Assembly: GCA_038318455.1 (NCBI GenBank) | Contig: JBBQCF010000023.1 | Coordinates: 1 to 15,464 of the forward strand | Direction: 5' to 3' | From: UBA12068 sp038318455 | Lineage (GTDB): Bacteria > Patescibacteriota > Minisyncoccia > Moranbacterales > GWC2-37-73 | Length of the DNA: 15,464 bases | Shown: piece after piece, positions 5,536 through 13,607 of the stretch | Layout: each line of letters opens with the position of its first letter | Numbering within the stretch: position 1 is the first letter of the stretch | Notes under the pieces: model-generated | Databases searched by the model: none | What the model was told of the DNA's origin: nothing | Seen by the model: the letters and a program-made list of their open reading frames with translations, nothing else | Program-made: the position numbers and the translations under genes

Positions 5536-8010
5536 TAGTGTAATAGATATTTTTTCACCTGGCGACACTTCTCTGGCGATTATCTTTCTGGCTACAATAC
5601 TTTCCAATTCATCTTCAATAAACCTGTTGAGTGATCGGGCTCCAAAAATTGGGTTATAACCTCTTTCGATAATTTTTTCGACAATAGTTTCATCATAGAA
5701 AACTTCTATGTTTTTTTCTTTGGAAAGTCTTCTGATGAATTTTTGCAGTTGCAAACGAACCACGCTCTTGAGTTCAATTTGGTTGAGTGGGCGAAAGAAA
5801 ACTATTCCCTCAAATCTGTTGAGAAATTCAGTGCGAAATAGATTGTTTTTGATTGTCCAATCAATAACAGCTTGTTTGATTTCTTCAGCTGGACTTTCTT
5901 TTTCTACCATGTCTTTAATCAAAAGTGAGCCAGCATTAGAAGTTGCAATAATCATCGTGTTTCTGAAATTTATTTTTTCTCCAAAAGCATCATTCACATA
6001 GCCTTCATCCAAGATTTGCAAAAACACATCCAAAATTTCAGGATAAGCTTTTTCAATTTCATCTAAAAGAAGCAAGGAATATGGATTGTCTTTGATTTGA
6101 GTGACCAATCTTCCTGGCTGATTGAGCTGACTTGAACCAAGCAACCTGTCGATTGAACTTGGTGTTTGAAATTCACTCATATCCAAACGAATCATTTTTT
6201 CTTCATCACCAAAATATGCCTTAGCCAGAGCTTTGGCAGTTTCTGTTTTTCCCACACCAGTTGGTCCAAGAAACAGAAAGCTTCCTACTGGCTTTTTGGA
6301 ATTGCCAATGCCACTACGCACCCTTCGCAGGGCTTGTGAGACTTGCTTTACTGCTTCATCTTGACCAATAATCTGACGATGCAAAATTTCTTCCAGATTT
6401 AATAATTTTTTTCGCTCCACCCCTTCAATTTCTCCCTGCGGAACACCAGTTTTAAGCGACAGATAATCTGACACTGTTTTTTCTGTGACAAACTCTTCAT
6501 CTGATTTTTTCTCCCAAAACATCAACACACCCATGGCCAAATCAATCGCGCGTTCTGGAAGTGGAAACTGCCAATTGTGCTTGCTTGAATCTTGCACAAT
6601 CTTTTCCAATGCCTTGAAAGTGAAGAGTACGCGCAAATGTTCATATTTTTCCAATTGATTGAGCAAAATTTCAACAGTATCTTCTTCTGATGGTTCTCGC
6701 ATCTCAATAACTTCAAAATATTTGGCGATATCCTCCTGTCGTTCGATTAATTGATGATATTCTTTCGTGGTGGATAATGCTATCACTTGAAAAGATGGCG
6801 CATTCAAAAATTCCATCAACACCGCCGAAACATTAGAATGGAAAGAACTGTTTTCTTTGCCAAGAAAATATTCAAAATGTTCAATAATCAAAATCACATT
6901 GCCAGCATAAGCTGCTTCAAAAAAAAGTTTTCGCAAAGAATATTCGACGTCATCACCTCTACTTATTGCATCTGAAATAACTCGCCCAAGATCAAGAATG
7001 AGCATTCGACTGTTTGCGAGAACAGAAACATCATTATTAAAGCGAATATTTCTAGCCAGAGCATGGATTATATTTTTCTTACCAATTCCTGCAGGGCCAA
7101 CTAAGAGCACGCAATTTTGATCAGGTCTTTCTAGGATAAGTTTCATTACTTCATATTCTTCAGTGCGACCAATAAGCTCATTTTTGGCATATTCGCTCTG
7201 ATCACCCAGCGACAAATCATAGCAATATCTGTCCAGCTGAACGGTATACCCATAGCGCCATTGCATTCCAATGGATTGAATTTTTTTTAGATATTCCCAG
7301 TGCCAAAATTTTGCAGCATCTTTTGTTTGTTGATACCTATTTATTTCATGGAGTGTAATTTTCAGATATTCCTTTTCGGTCATATTTCTGGTTTTCAAAA
7401 AATCATTGAAAAGTTTCTGATTTTCAAAAATTTCATTTGGAAAACGCTTGCGCGCAATGCCAAGTCGTGAGCAGACTCTCTCAAAAACAGGATGCTTGAG
7501 CATTTGAGCAAAACCAACCAAATGCATTGGCATCTTTGTATCTTGGTAATAAAAAAATCCAACCGATCCAAGCCAAGCCAAGAGAATTCCTACAATATGA
7601 TAAACATTAACTCCAAGTCTGGAAGAATACAGAAAAACAGCGCCAAAAAAAACTGGAGCGCCGATCCAAAGCGCAGCAATTATTATCCCAAAAATAAATA
7701 CTACTAGAAAAAAACAAAGTCCTATTGCAATAACAACCGAGCGTACAATCGCACCCAAAATTCGCGAAATGATATTTTCAAAAAATAAAGCGAGGGACTT
7801 TACTGGATGAATTCCCACCCAATTTGAATTTGTCACATCACGTCGCCACGGGGAAAGCAAGGTTCCTGAAAGCTCACTGATTGAGAAATATTGCCAAGCA
7901 AAAAACAAGAAATTTTTCCAAATCTCCAACAATTCATGCATACCTTGATTATAATACCAGTGCAATAAATGAGGTTTTTTTCTGACAGAGTCAGACATTA
8001 TTGTTTTCAT
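5533..8010 (-). CDS. membrane-anchored ClpC/ClpB-like AAA+ protein with degenerate D1
   Basis: This 825-aa protein has two AAA+ domains behind a membrane-anchoring N-terminus. Residues about 1-85 are aromatic-rich, and 85-154 hold two to three membrane segments in place of a Clp_N domain. D1 starts at IGRTEEYEVM (280-289). Its P-loop is GPAGIGKKN (305-313, Lys instead of Thr/Ser), Walker B reads ILIIEHFE (373-380) instead of ..DE, and the Arg-finger site is IAKYF. D2 is intact: GPTGVGKTE (582-590), LLLLDEIEKA (646-655), IIATSNAGS (687-695), FRTEFLNRF (725-733) and GARSLNRF (790-797). There is no M-domain coiled coil, GYVG-type pore loop or ClpP-docking loop. It is probably a membrane-associated ATP-driven remodeler rather than a ClpP unfoldase. 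There is no SD; ATG 8010 is the farthest upstream Met in a divergent intergenic region. Confidence 0.85.
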   Translation of the reverse strand: MKTIMSDSVRKKPHLLHWYYNQGMHELLEIWKNFLFFAWQYFSISELSGTLLSPWRRDVTNSNWVGIHPVKSLALFFENIISRILGAIVRSVVIAIGLCFFLVVFIFGIIIAALWIGAPVFFGAVFLYSSRLGVNVYHIVGILLAWLGSVGFFYYQDTKMPMHLVGFAQMLKHPVFERVCSRLGIARKRFPNEIFENQKLFNDFLKTRNMTEKEYLKITLHEINRYQQTKDAAKFWHWEYLKKIQSIGMQWRYGYTVQLDRYCYDLSLGDQSEYAKNELIGRTEEYEVMKLILERPDQNCVLLVGPAGIGKKNIIHALARNIRFNNDVSVLANSRMLILDLGRVISDAISRGDDVEYSLRKLFFEAAYAGNVILIIEHFEYFLGKENSSFHSNVSAVLMEFLNAPSFQVIALSTTKEYHQLIERQEDIAKYFEVIEMREPSEEDTVEILLNQLEKYEHLRVLFTFKALEKIVQDSSKHNWQFPLPERAIDLAMGVLMFWEKKSDEEFVTEKTVSDYLSLKTGVPQGEIEGVERKKLLNLEEILHRQIIGQDEAVKQVSQALRRVRSGIGNSKKPVGSFLFLGPTGVGKTETAKALAKAYFGDEEKMIRLDMSEFQTPSSIDRLLGSSQLNQPGRLVTQIKDNPYSLLLLDEIEKAYPEILDVFLQILDEGYVNDAFGEKINFRNTMIIATSNAGSLLIKDMVEKESPAEEIKQAVIDWTIKNNLFRTEFLNRFEGIVFFRPLNQIELKSVVRLQLQKFIRRLSKEKNIEVFYDETIVEKIIERGYNPIFGARSLNRFIEDELESIVARKIIAREVSPGEKISITL

Positions 8011-8302
8011 TTGTTCTTATCCTATTAAACTATGGCAATCCAAATTGTTTAACTGGAATTATTTTTGTATTTTTTTTATTTTTACAAATTCAAGCTTCTA
8101 TATATCCTAAGTTTACATCATCGAAAAATGCTTTGCAAATATACAAATAGCCAGTATAATTATTAATATAAATTTAGCAAAAAATATTTGAAAAATATTT
8201 CAATATAACAACAGAAAATCCCAATAAAATAGCTATAACAAGCCACTTAAGATAATATAAGTAATTCTTCTGGTTAAAAGCCCTTCGAATTTCTATTACC
8301 AA
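8011..8302. other. divergent intergenic region, AT-rich
   Basis: This 292-nt gap separates the divergent AAA+ gene and membrane operon and contains no gene. It holds a plus-strand promoter candidate (separate entry). There is a weak minus-strand -10 (GATAAG, 8016-8021) five nt before the AAA+ ATG, and a pair of related words TATTTGAAAAATATTTCAA near 8187. No terminator is expected or seen. Confidence 0.5.
8133..8160 (+). promoter_or_regulatory. candidate promoter TTGCAA-16-TATAAT
   Basis: TTGCAA (8133-8138) and a perfect TATAAT (8155-8160) are 16 nt apart, predicting a start near 8167 and a leader of about 136 nt before the membrane operon. A second possible -10 (TATTAC) lies right before the ATG at 8303. 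Confidence 0.4.
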
Positions 8303-10102
8303 ATGAGCACTAAAAACTTATCCCCCAAAGATTACCAAATATTTCTAATTAAAATATTCCTACTTCTCATGCTCGCTTGGGGCGGTTTTATCTTAGCCCT
8401 TGCTGGTTTTTTCTATGCATCTATTGTTTTTACAGCTACTGTGGCTATTGGATTTTGGGTTATTTTCAAAGCAAGACAAATTGGAGTCTCGCTTCATATT
8501 TCTCGTGAATTAATTTTTGCAAGTATTGCCTCTATTATAGTGACTATGGTTTTTCTGTTTTTTACGCAACCATCAGTTTTCACAGGCAGAGATCAAGGTT
8601 CCTTTAGCGAAGCATCCGTCAGATTGGCACAAAATCACAAACTAGAATTTTCTACTCCAGTTTCAAATGAATTTTTCAAATTGCATGAACCTGGTCGCGC
8701 TCTCAATTTCCCTGGTTTTTATTACACTAAAAGTGGCGAAATGGTGACGCAATTTTCACTTGTATACATTTCTTGGTTAGCTTTGTTTTTTGCAATATTT
8801 GGAGTTATGGGTTTCACTATCGCAAATGGAATATTGCTATTTACTTTTTTTCTCACCTTTTATTTACTCCTACGATTATTCCTTAAGGCTCACACTGCAG
8901 GACCTTTAATGCTTTTAGTTGGAACTTCTTTCGTGTTTATGTGGTTTTCTAAATTCACATTGAGCGAAAACATTGCTCTGCCCCTTTTATGGATCACCAT
9001 TCTTTCATTAATGCTTTTTTTGCAAAGTCAGCGAAAATTCCATTATTTTATTTTTTTATTATCCTCAATTCTTCTTTGCTTTGCCAGAATTGAAGGTGTT
9101 GCTTTTCTTATTACATCTATTTTATTAATAGCGTTAAATAAGAATACTAGATCATTTATCAAAGAAAAAATATGCTTGCGACTATTCCTGCCAGCAATAT
9201 TATTATCAATAATTGCCATAATTACCATATATGTTGACGCTTATTTTTATAAGGAAATATTAAAAGCCTTATTACCGACAGTGACAGCTCCAAAAGCTCA
9301 ATATCTTGGAGAAATAAAGAATAATATTTTGCCTAATTTTTATCTTGGAAAAATATTTTATTTATATGGGCTACTAGGTTTTTTCATTATCAGTGGAATT
9401 AGTGTTACTTATAAACTATGGAAAAAACAAACATATCGATTGGTGCCATTTTTTGTGGTTTTGCCAACACTTATTTATCTGTTTGATTCTCAAATTTCCC
9501 CTGATCATCCTTGGATGCTTCGGCGTTTCATGTTTTCATTGGCGCCAGCTGCTATTTTTTATACATCTCTATTTGTTGGAAGATTGCTCGAAACAAGTCC
9601 TGACAAAAAAAATTATCACAAAAACAAAATACTAGGATTTATTATTGCCATATTGCTATTCGGCATGAACATGCCTGCTTTTTCAAAATATTTAACCTAC
9701 ACTGAAAATAAAGATTTGCTAAACGAAACTGAAGAACTTAGCACTAACTTTTCTGAAAATGATTTGATCTTAATAGATCAACAAGCATCTGGCGATGGTT
9801 GGACCATGTTAGCGGGTCCAATGAGTTTTCTGTACGGAAAAAATGCGGTATATTTTTTCAATAATCAAGATTTGGCAAAACTTGATACCAGCAAATTTTC
9901 CAAAGTGTATTTGATTTCGCCAAATAAACAGCTTCCATTTTATCTCAATAGCACTATTGCAGAAAAATTGACACCGATTAGTGATTACACGCTCACCACA
10001 ACCAGATTGAACATTCAGCAAGCAATAAAGCTTGATGATGTAATGTTGCCAGAAAAAAAGAATGTCATCATTTCAGGAAAAATATTTGAGATAAAAAAGT
10101 AA
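8303..10102 (+). CDS. GT39/PMT-like multipass glycosyltransferase
   Basis: This 599-aa protein has about ten to twelve hydrophobic segments and a C-terminal soluble tail. After the first three membrane segments, the short extracytoplasmic loop contains FTGRDQGSFSEASVRLAQ (93-110). An acidic residue in that position (Asp97) is the catalytic hallmark of GT-C enzymes such as ArnT and PMT, which use polyprenyl-phosphate sugars to glycosylate lipids or proteins outside the membrane. I infer membership of that broad class; donor and target are unknown. The tail (about 480-599) is probably extracellular. ATG 8303 is followed by a polar N-terminus; no SD is present. It is the first gene of a plus-strand operon, 13 nt before the repeat-protein gene. 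Confidence 0.75.
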   Translation: MSTKNLSPKDYQIFLIKIFLLLMLAWGGFILALAGFFYASIVFTATVAIGFWVIFKARQIGVSLHISRELIFASIASIIVTMVFLFFTQPSVFTGRDQGSFSEASVRLAQNHKLEFSTPVSNEFFKLHEPGRALNFPGFYYTKSGEMVTQFSLVYISWLALFFAIFGVMGFTIANGILLFTFFLTFYLLLRLFLKAHTAGPLMLLVGTSFVFMWFSKFTLSENIALPLLWITILSLMLFLQSQRKFHYFIFLLSSILLCFARIEGVAFLITSILLIALNKNTRSFIKEKICLRLFLPAILLSIIAIITIYVDAYFYKEILKALLPTVTAPKAQYLGEIKNNILPNFYLGKIFYLYGLLGFFIISGISVTYKLWKKQTYRLVPFFVVLPTLIYLFDSQISPDHPWMLRRFMFSLAPAAIFYTSLFVGRLLETSPDKKNYHKNKILGFIIAILLFGMNMPAFSKYLTYTENKDLLNETEELSTNFSENDLILIDQQASGDGWTMLAGPMSFLYGKNAVYFFNNQDLAKLDTSKFSKVYLISPNKQLPFYLNSTIAEKLTPISDYTLTTTRLNIQQAIKLDDVMLPEKKNVIISGKIFEIKK

Positions 10103-10115
10103 ACCAAAAATAAAT

Positions 10116-11453
10116 ATGCGACTATTTGATCTTACTGAAAAAATACAACTAGACTCTGACTCACGGCGTCAATATGACATTGCACGATTGGTTCTTCATG
10201 TTATCTTTTTTCTTACAATGCTTTTTGTGATGTATCGCATCTTGTTTCCAATCGTTCCTTTGGATTTTGACATGAACAGTCCCACTGCCATCAGAAATAA
10301 TATCTCCTCTCCCCGCATTGAGTTGACCAATGATTTTCCAGCAAAAAAAATGATTCAAACAAACGACACACTATTATTCAATGCAAACCCAATTGGTAAA
10401 TTTTCAGAAACCACAATCTCACTTACACTGGAAAAAGGTTCCAGTGATATCCAAGACACCCCAGTAAAAATAAGAAAATCATATCAATCATTTTTTTATC
10501 CAACTGGAAAGCAGGTTGGTTTTAAAGATTCAACTCTCTTATTCACATCTAATGGGAATTATTACATGATTTCAAATGGCGCACTTCGCAAATTTGCCGA
10601 CACTAATATTATTCTTGCTATGGGATATCCCAAAAGTGCATTCCTAGAAGTCACTGTTGACGATTTAAAACTAAATAAACCCGGACCAGATATCATTGAT
10701 GCCAACATATATCCCGATGACACTCTTTTTGCAATTGATGACACTTATTATCAAATAAAAAACCAATCCTTAATACCATTCGTAAGTGCAACAGCGTTTC
10801 TAACACAATTTGATTCAGCTTTAGCAATTTCAAAAAATACTGATTTTCTCTCCAATTATCCAGAATCTGAAACTTATGCTGGTTTTGCAGATGGAACATT
10901 AGCTTCATTTGCCGATGCAGTATTTATTTTGAGTGCTGGAAAAAGTTATCCTATCGAAAATGAAGTGACCTTTGCAGCAATGGGTTTTGATTGGAATAAT
11001 GTCATACCTGTCACCTCTAGCGAACTCGGTGCATATAAAAAACAAAAACAATTCACCAACAATAGTCCTCATCCCGATGGCACAATATTTCTAGATCAAG
11101 ACAGTAATAAACTTTTCATCATTAAAGACAAACAAAAGCTTTCCATAGAAAACAAGGCTGTACTAGGAACATATTCAAAGCAAAAGCCGATAATCGCAAA
11201 TTCAAAAGATGCTCAAAAAGAATATTCTTGCAATCTGAAAAAAAGTTTTTTTGATTCAAGCACATACAAATGCAACATCCCACTGGAGAAATTCGCGTCA
11301 CTAATTGGCAATGATTTTGAGGTTAGCACTTTCTTTAAGGGAAATGTAACTATGAATCATATTAATGCGACTTTCTCAACACCACTAGCCTGGGACAGTT
11401 TTATGAATTCACTTTCAATAATCAAGAAAAGGTTGAACAAAAATAACCTATAA
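10116..11453 (+). CDS. single-pass protein with four extracellular DGTL-type repeats
   Basis: The 445-aa product has a short cytoplasmic N-terminus and one membrane helix at about 23-47, followed by a long exported region. From residue 138 four related units of about 50 aa can be aligned (about 138-190, 199-249, 258-308, 319-360). Each opens with (P)DGTL or a variant, then a short strand, a Y/VFxI strand, a K/S-rich turn, a (P)F/I strand and, in units 1 and 3, a G[YF]-plus-valine segment. The pattern resembles repeats I recall from surface proteins of CPR bacteria ('YPDGTLV...VYLI..GKKR.I'), probably beta-rich. Cys372 and Cys386 after the repeats could form a disulfide. It may be a partner or substrate of the PMT-like enzyme; no enzyme motif is seen. 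No SD at the ATG. Confidence 0.75.
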   Translation: MRLFDLTEKIQLDSDSRRQYDIARLVLHVIFFLTMLFVMYRILFPIVPLDFDMNSPTAIRNNISSPRIELTNDFPAKKMIQTNDTLLFNANPIGKFSETTISLTLEKGSSDIQDTPVKIRKSYQSFFYPTGKQVGFKDSTLLFTSNGNYYMISNGALRKFADTNIILAMGYPKSAFLEVTVDDLKLNKPGPDIIDANIYPDDTLFAIDDTYYQIKNQSLIPFVSATAFLTQFDSALAISKNTDFLSNYPESETYAGFADGTLASFADAVFILSAGKSYPIENEVTFAAMGFDWNNVIPVTSSELGAYKKQKQFTNNSPHPDGTIFLDQDSNKLFIIKDKQKLSIENKAVLGTYSKQKPIIANSKDAQKEYSCNLKKSFFDSSTYKCNIPLEKFASLIGNDFEVSTFFKGNVTMNHINATFSTPLAWDSFMNSLSIIKKRLNKNNL

Positions 11454-11458
11454 ACCCT

Positions 11459-11863
11459 ATGCAAATAAAAAATTTCCACATTACAAAAAATAGCCTACTG
11501 ATAACATATAAGCTCTCATATGATTTATTGCTACTTTTGCTGTTAACTTTTGCTGTGACACTTATAGCTGAAAGTTTGCTTCCCGGATTAATATCAAGCA
11601 AGATCAGCTTAACAAAATTAAGTTTCGCTATTTTTCTGATATTGTCTTTAATAATTTATCTTGGTAAAAATTTTGGCATATCATATGAAATCTCAAAAAT
11701 AAACAAGAATAAAATCCTGCCTCCCCTCATTCTCTTTTCTTTTTTATTGATCGGAAGTTCACTTTTGAAGTTCACTCTTTGGGAAAACATTATCATCACA
11801 ATCACAACACTATTTGTTTTCTTTTTGTTTTATGAATTAATTTTCATAGATAAAGAAAAGTAA
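11459..11863 (+). CDS. small four-helix integral membrane protein, unknown
   Basis: The 134-aa protein has four hydrophobic segments (about 22-44, 54-72, 85-105, 110-127) joined by short charged loops, with a Lys-rich end. I do not recognise a family. It begins 5 nt after the stop of the repeat protein and is followed by a strong terminator, so it is the third gene of the operon and probably an accessory of the membrane glycosyltransferase system. There is no SD upstream of the ATG. Confidence 0.7.
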   Translation: MQIKNFHITKNSLLITYKLSYDLLLLLLLTFAVTLIAESLLPGLISSKISLTKLSFAIFLILSLIIYLGKNFGISYEISKINKNKILPPLILFSFLLIGSSLLKFTLWENIIITITTLFVFFLFYELIFIDKEK

Positions 11864-11874
11864 CTCAAAAAAAG

Positions 11875-11907
11875 AAGGCGCTAATCGAAATTGATTAGCG
11901 CCTTTTT
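11875..11907. terminator. bidirectional terminator between convergent genes
   Basis: A 12-bp perfect stem (11875-11886 with 11893-11904) and 6-nt loop is followed by TTTTTATT on the plus strand and by CTTCTTTTTTT on the minus strand. It serves the membrane operon and the 72-aa gene. Confidence 0.9.
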
Positions 11908-11912
11908 ATTCT

Positions 11913-12131
11913 TTAGCAATTTCCTTCTGGCTGATTGAACAATGGTCCAACATCCAAGGAAACGTTCAGCAATTTTTTCTTCTCATTTCGTTTTACTTGA
12001 TAAAGCAAAACGAATGGAATGCTCATACGGTACTGATGAGGAACGTCGTTTTCTTCAAGCCAAGACTCTACGAGTCCATCAACAGAATCAAGTGCCTGCC
12101 TGTTCTTCAGGATGCTCTGTATCATTGACAT
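11913..12131 (-). CDS. uncharacterised 72-aa protein
   Basis: The product is a small soluble protein beginning MSMIQSILKNRQALDSVDGL, with an amphipathic helical first half (LVESWLEENDVP) and a hydrophobic middle (MSIPFVLLYQVKRNEKKK), ending in Cys. I do not recognise it. The frame opens at 12152, but AAGGAG at 12138-12143 sits 6 nt before the ATG at 12131, which I choose. A perfect sigma70 promoter is upstream at 12209-12237, a 15-nt palindrome lies just before the SD, and a terminator follows directly. This strong expression apparatus makes it a likely real gene. Confidence 0.7.
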   Translation of the reverse strand: MSMIQSILKNRQALDSVDGLVESWLEENDVPHQYRMSIPFVLLYQVKRNEKKKLLNVSLDVGPLFNQPEGNC

Positions 12132-12146
12132 GGCGTGCTCCTTTCC

Positions 12147-12161
12147 GCGCAATTATTGCGC
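12147..12161. promoter_or_regulatory. palindrome in leader of 72-aa gene (possible operator)
   Basis: GCGCAATTATTGCGC is a 7+1+7 perfect inverted repeat, 4 nt upstream of the SD of the 72-aa gene. It could bind a dimeric repressor or form an RNA hairpin that affects the SD. A second TTGACA (12183-12188, minus strand) lies upstream but has no good -10. Confidence 0.45.
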
Positions 12162-12208
12162 TACCGCGAGAAATTTTGCTCCTGTCAAAGAATAACCTAC
12201 TTCTTTCT

Positions 12209-12237
12209 ATTATACTACTTTTTAGACAATATGTCAA
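12209..12237 (-). promoter_or_regulatory. perfect consensus promoter TTGACA-17-TATAAT
   Basis: TTGACA (12232-12237) and TATAAT (12209-12214) on the minus strand are exactly 17 nt apart. The -35 lies inside the last codons of the glycosyltransferase gene. GACATATTGTC, an 11-nt inverted repeat, overlaps the -35. The promoter drives the 72-aa gene with a leader of about 70 nt. Confidence 0.8.
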
Positions 12238-13345
12238 GCAATTGCTCGGTTGAATTTTCCCACGAAAAATTTGCTGCGCGTTTCAATCCTTTTTGAATCA
12301 TATCTATTTTCAATTTTTCATCTGACATAACTTGCTCAATACATTCTGCGAGATTTGCAGAATCATCGGTTTTAAAATAAATTGCTCCATCCCCTGCCAC
12401 TTCTGGCAAGCTGGAATTGTTCGCCAAAACAACAGGCACACCCGAAGCCATCGCCTCCAAAACTGGAATTCCAAAACCTTCATACAATGATGGAAAAACA
12501 AAGACACTAGCATTTTGGTATAGTGCTGGCAATTTTTCAAAAGAAATTGTACCTGTAATGATAATATCTTTTGCAAATTTACTTTCTTTTATTTTTTTTA
12601 AGGTGTCTTCATATTGCCAAGCTGGCGCGCCAGCAATAACAAGCTTCAATTCAGTTTGCTGATTCGTGGATTTTTCTTTGATTTTTTCAAAAGCTGAAAT
12701 CAAAACGTCAAGGTTTTTCCTGGGTTGAATCGCGCCAACATACAAAATAAATTTTAAATTTTTAATTTTAAATTTTAAAAGAATACTATCAGATTCTTCT
12801 TTGGTAATTTTTTTTGAAAATAGTTCGCTATCAAATCCATGATGAATCACGGAAATTTTTTCTTCGGAAATTTGGGGATAAAATTTCAAAATATCGTTTT
12901 TGGTAGCTTCGGAAACTGCCACCAAATGATCGGCATTTTCAATAGCCAAATCACTAAGCCTGTTAAGCTTGATCAAATCTTTTTTAGGAAAATATTCAGG
13001 AAATATTTTGAAAGCCAGGTCATGAATCGTCACCACCGTTTTCAAGCTCTTTCGTCTGAAAATTGGCATGTTGTGAACCGGCATCCAAAGCACGTCTGGC
13101 TTGTCTTTGAACAACTGCCAAGCAAAGCGTGTCTGTGTCCAAAGTGCAGGGAAAGGAATGCTTTTGATTGTATAATTTGAAAGTGAAGGAGGTGTTAAAT
13201 TTTGATTAAAACGACCTTGATGATAGATATTAAAAGAATGTTCTTTTCCGATTATTCCAAGCCATTTTAGGGTATTTAGCAAATATACACGCGTTCCATC
13301 AATGCGCTCATGATCCAAATCAGCTGCATGTATTGCTATTTTCAT
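12215..13345 (-). CDS. GT4-family glycosyltransferase
   Basis: The 376-aa enzyme is a typical retaining GT4 protein of the mannosyltransferase-like type. The first domain shows PDVLWMPVHNMP (83-94), TVVTIHDLAF (103-112) and ADHLVAVSEATKNDILKFY (138-156). The donor domain shows ILYVGAIQPRKNLDVLISAF (200-219), VFVFPSLYEGFGIPVLEAMA (281-300) with the E289-x7-E297 pair, and SGVPVVLANNSSLPEVAGDG. It transfers a sugar from a nucleotide or lipid donor during surface glycan synthesis; specificity is unknown. Codons for about 189-199 (KFKIKNLKF) come from an ATTTTAAA-type word-repeat, though protein length here looks normal. There is no SD; a TTGACC-17-GATAAT promoter ends 11 nt before ATG 13345, suggesting a leaderless or near-leaderless mRNA. 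Confidence 0.9.
   Translation of the reverse strand: MKIAIHAADLDHERIDGTRVYLLNTLKWLGIIGKEHSFNIYHQGRFNQNLTPPSLSNYTIKSIPFPALWTQTRFAWQLFKDKPDVLWMPVHNMPIFRRKSLKTVVTIHDLAFKIFPEYFPKKDLIKLNRLSDLAIENADHLVAVSEATKNDILKFYPQISEEKISVIHHGFDSELFSKKITKEESDSILLKFKIKNLKFILYVGAIQPRKNLDVLISAFEKIKEKSTNQQTELKLVIAGAPAWQYEDTLKKIKESKFAKDIIITGTISFEKLPALYQNASVFVFPSLYEGFGIPVLEAMASGVPVVLANNSSLPEVAGDGAIYFKTDDSANLAECIEQVMSDEKLKIDMIQKGLKRAANFSWENSTEQLLDILSKK
12746..12780. repeat. ATTTTAAA-type word-repeat inside glycosyltransferase gene
   Basis: Degenerate copies of AATTTTAAA/TTTTAATTT form a low-complexity, partly palindromic stretch in frame with the GT4 gene. It may be a repeat-island insertion or simple A/T-rich codon use, because the encoded segment aligns with a normal linker position of the family. 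Confidence 0.35.
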
Positions 13346-13356
13346 AAATATATGTT

Positions 13357-13385
13357 ATTATCTAAGTCCGTGTTAGCATGGTCAA
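13357..13385 (-). promoter_or_regulatory. promoter TTGACC-17-GATAAT for GT4 gene
   Basis: On the minus strand, TTGACC (13380-13385) and GATAAT (13357-13362) are 17 nt apart, with 11 nt between the -10 and the ATG. The predicted 5' leader is only a few nt, consistent with the missing SD. Confidence 0.6.
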
Positions 13386-13583
13386 CTTTTTGCTTAATTA
13401 CAGCTATTAAAATCACTTTTACTCCATTATATCATTTTTGGCTAAAAACCAAAAGTATTCAGAATATTTTGGAAGAAAACTGCCAATACTAGCGTAGTAT
13501 AAGCCATAGAGTGAAGGCACCCATATTACAAAAAATATGCTCCCCGTGAGGACTATTTTTTGTTTATAATTTCTAGCGAGCAA

Positions 13584-13607
13584 CAAATGAAAATATATTT
13601 TCATTTG
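13584..13607. repeat. 24-nt perfect palindrome in leader of secreted-protein gene
   Basis: The two 12-nt halves (CAAATGAAAATA and its reverse complement) match without mismatch or spacer. It lies 14 nt downstream of a TATAAT and 78 nt before the GTG start. It could be a repressor operator or a 5' RNA hairpin. Confidence 0.6.
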
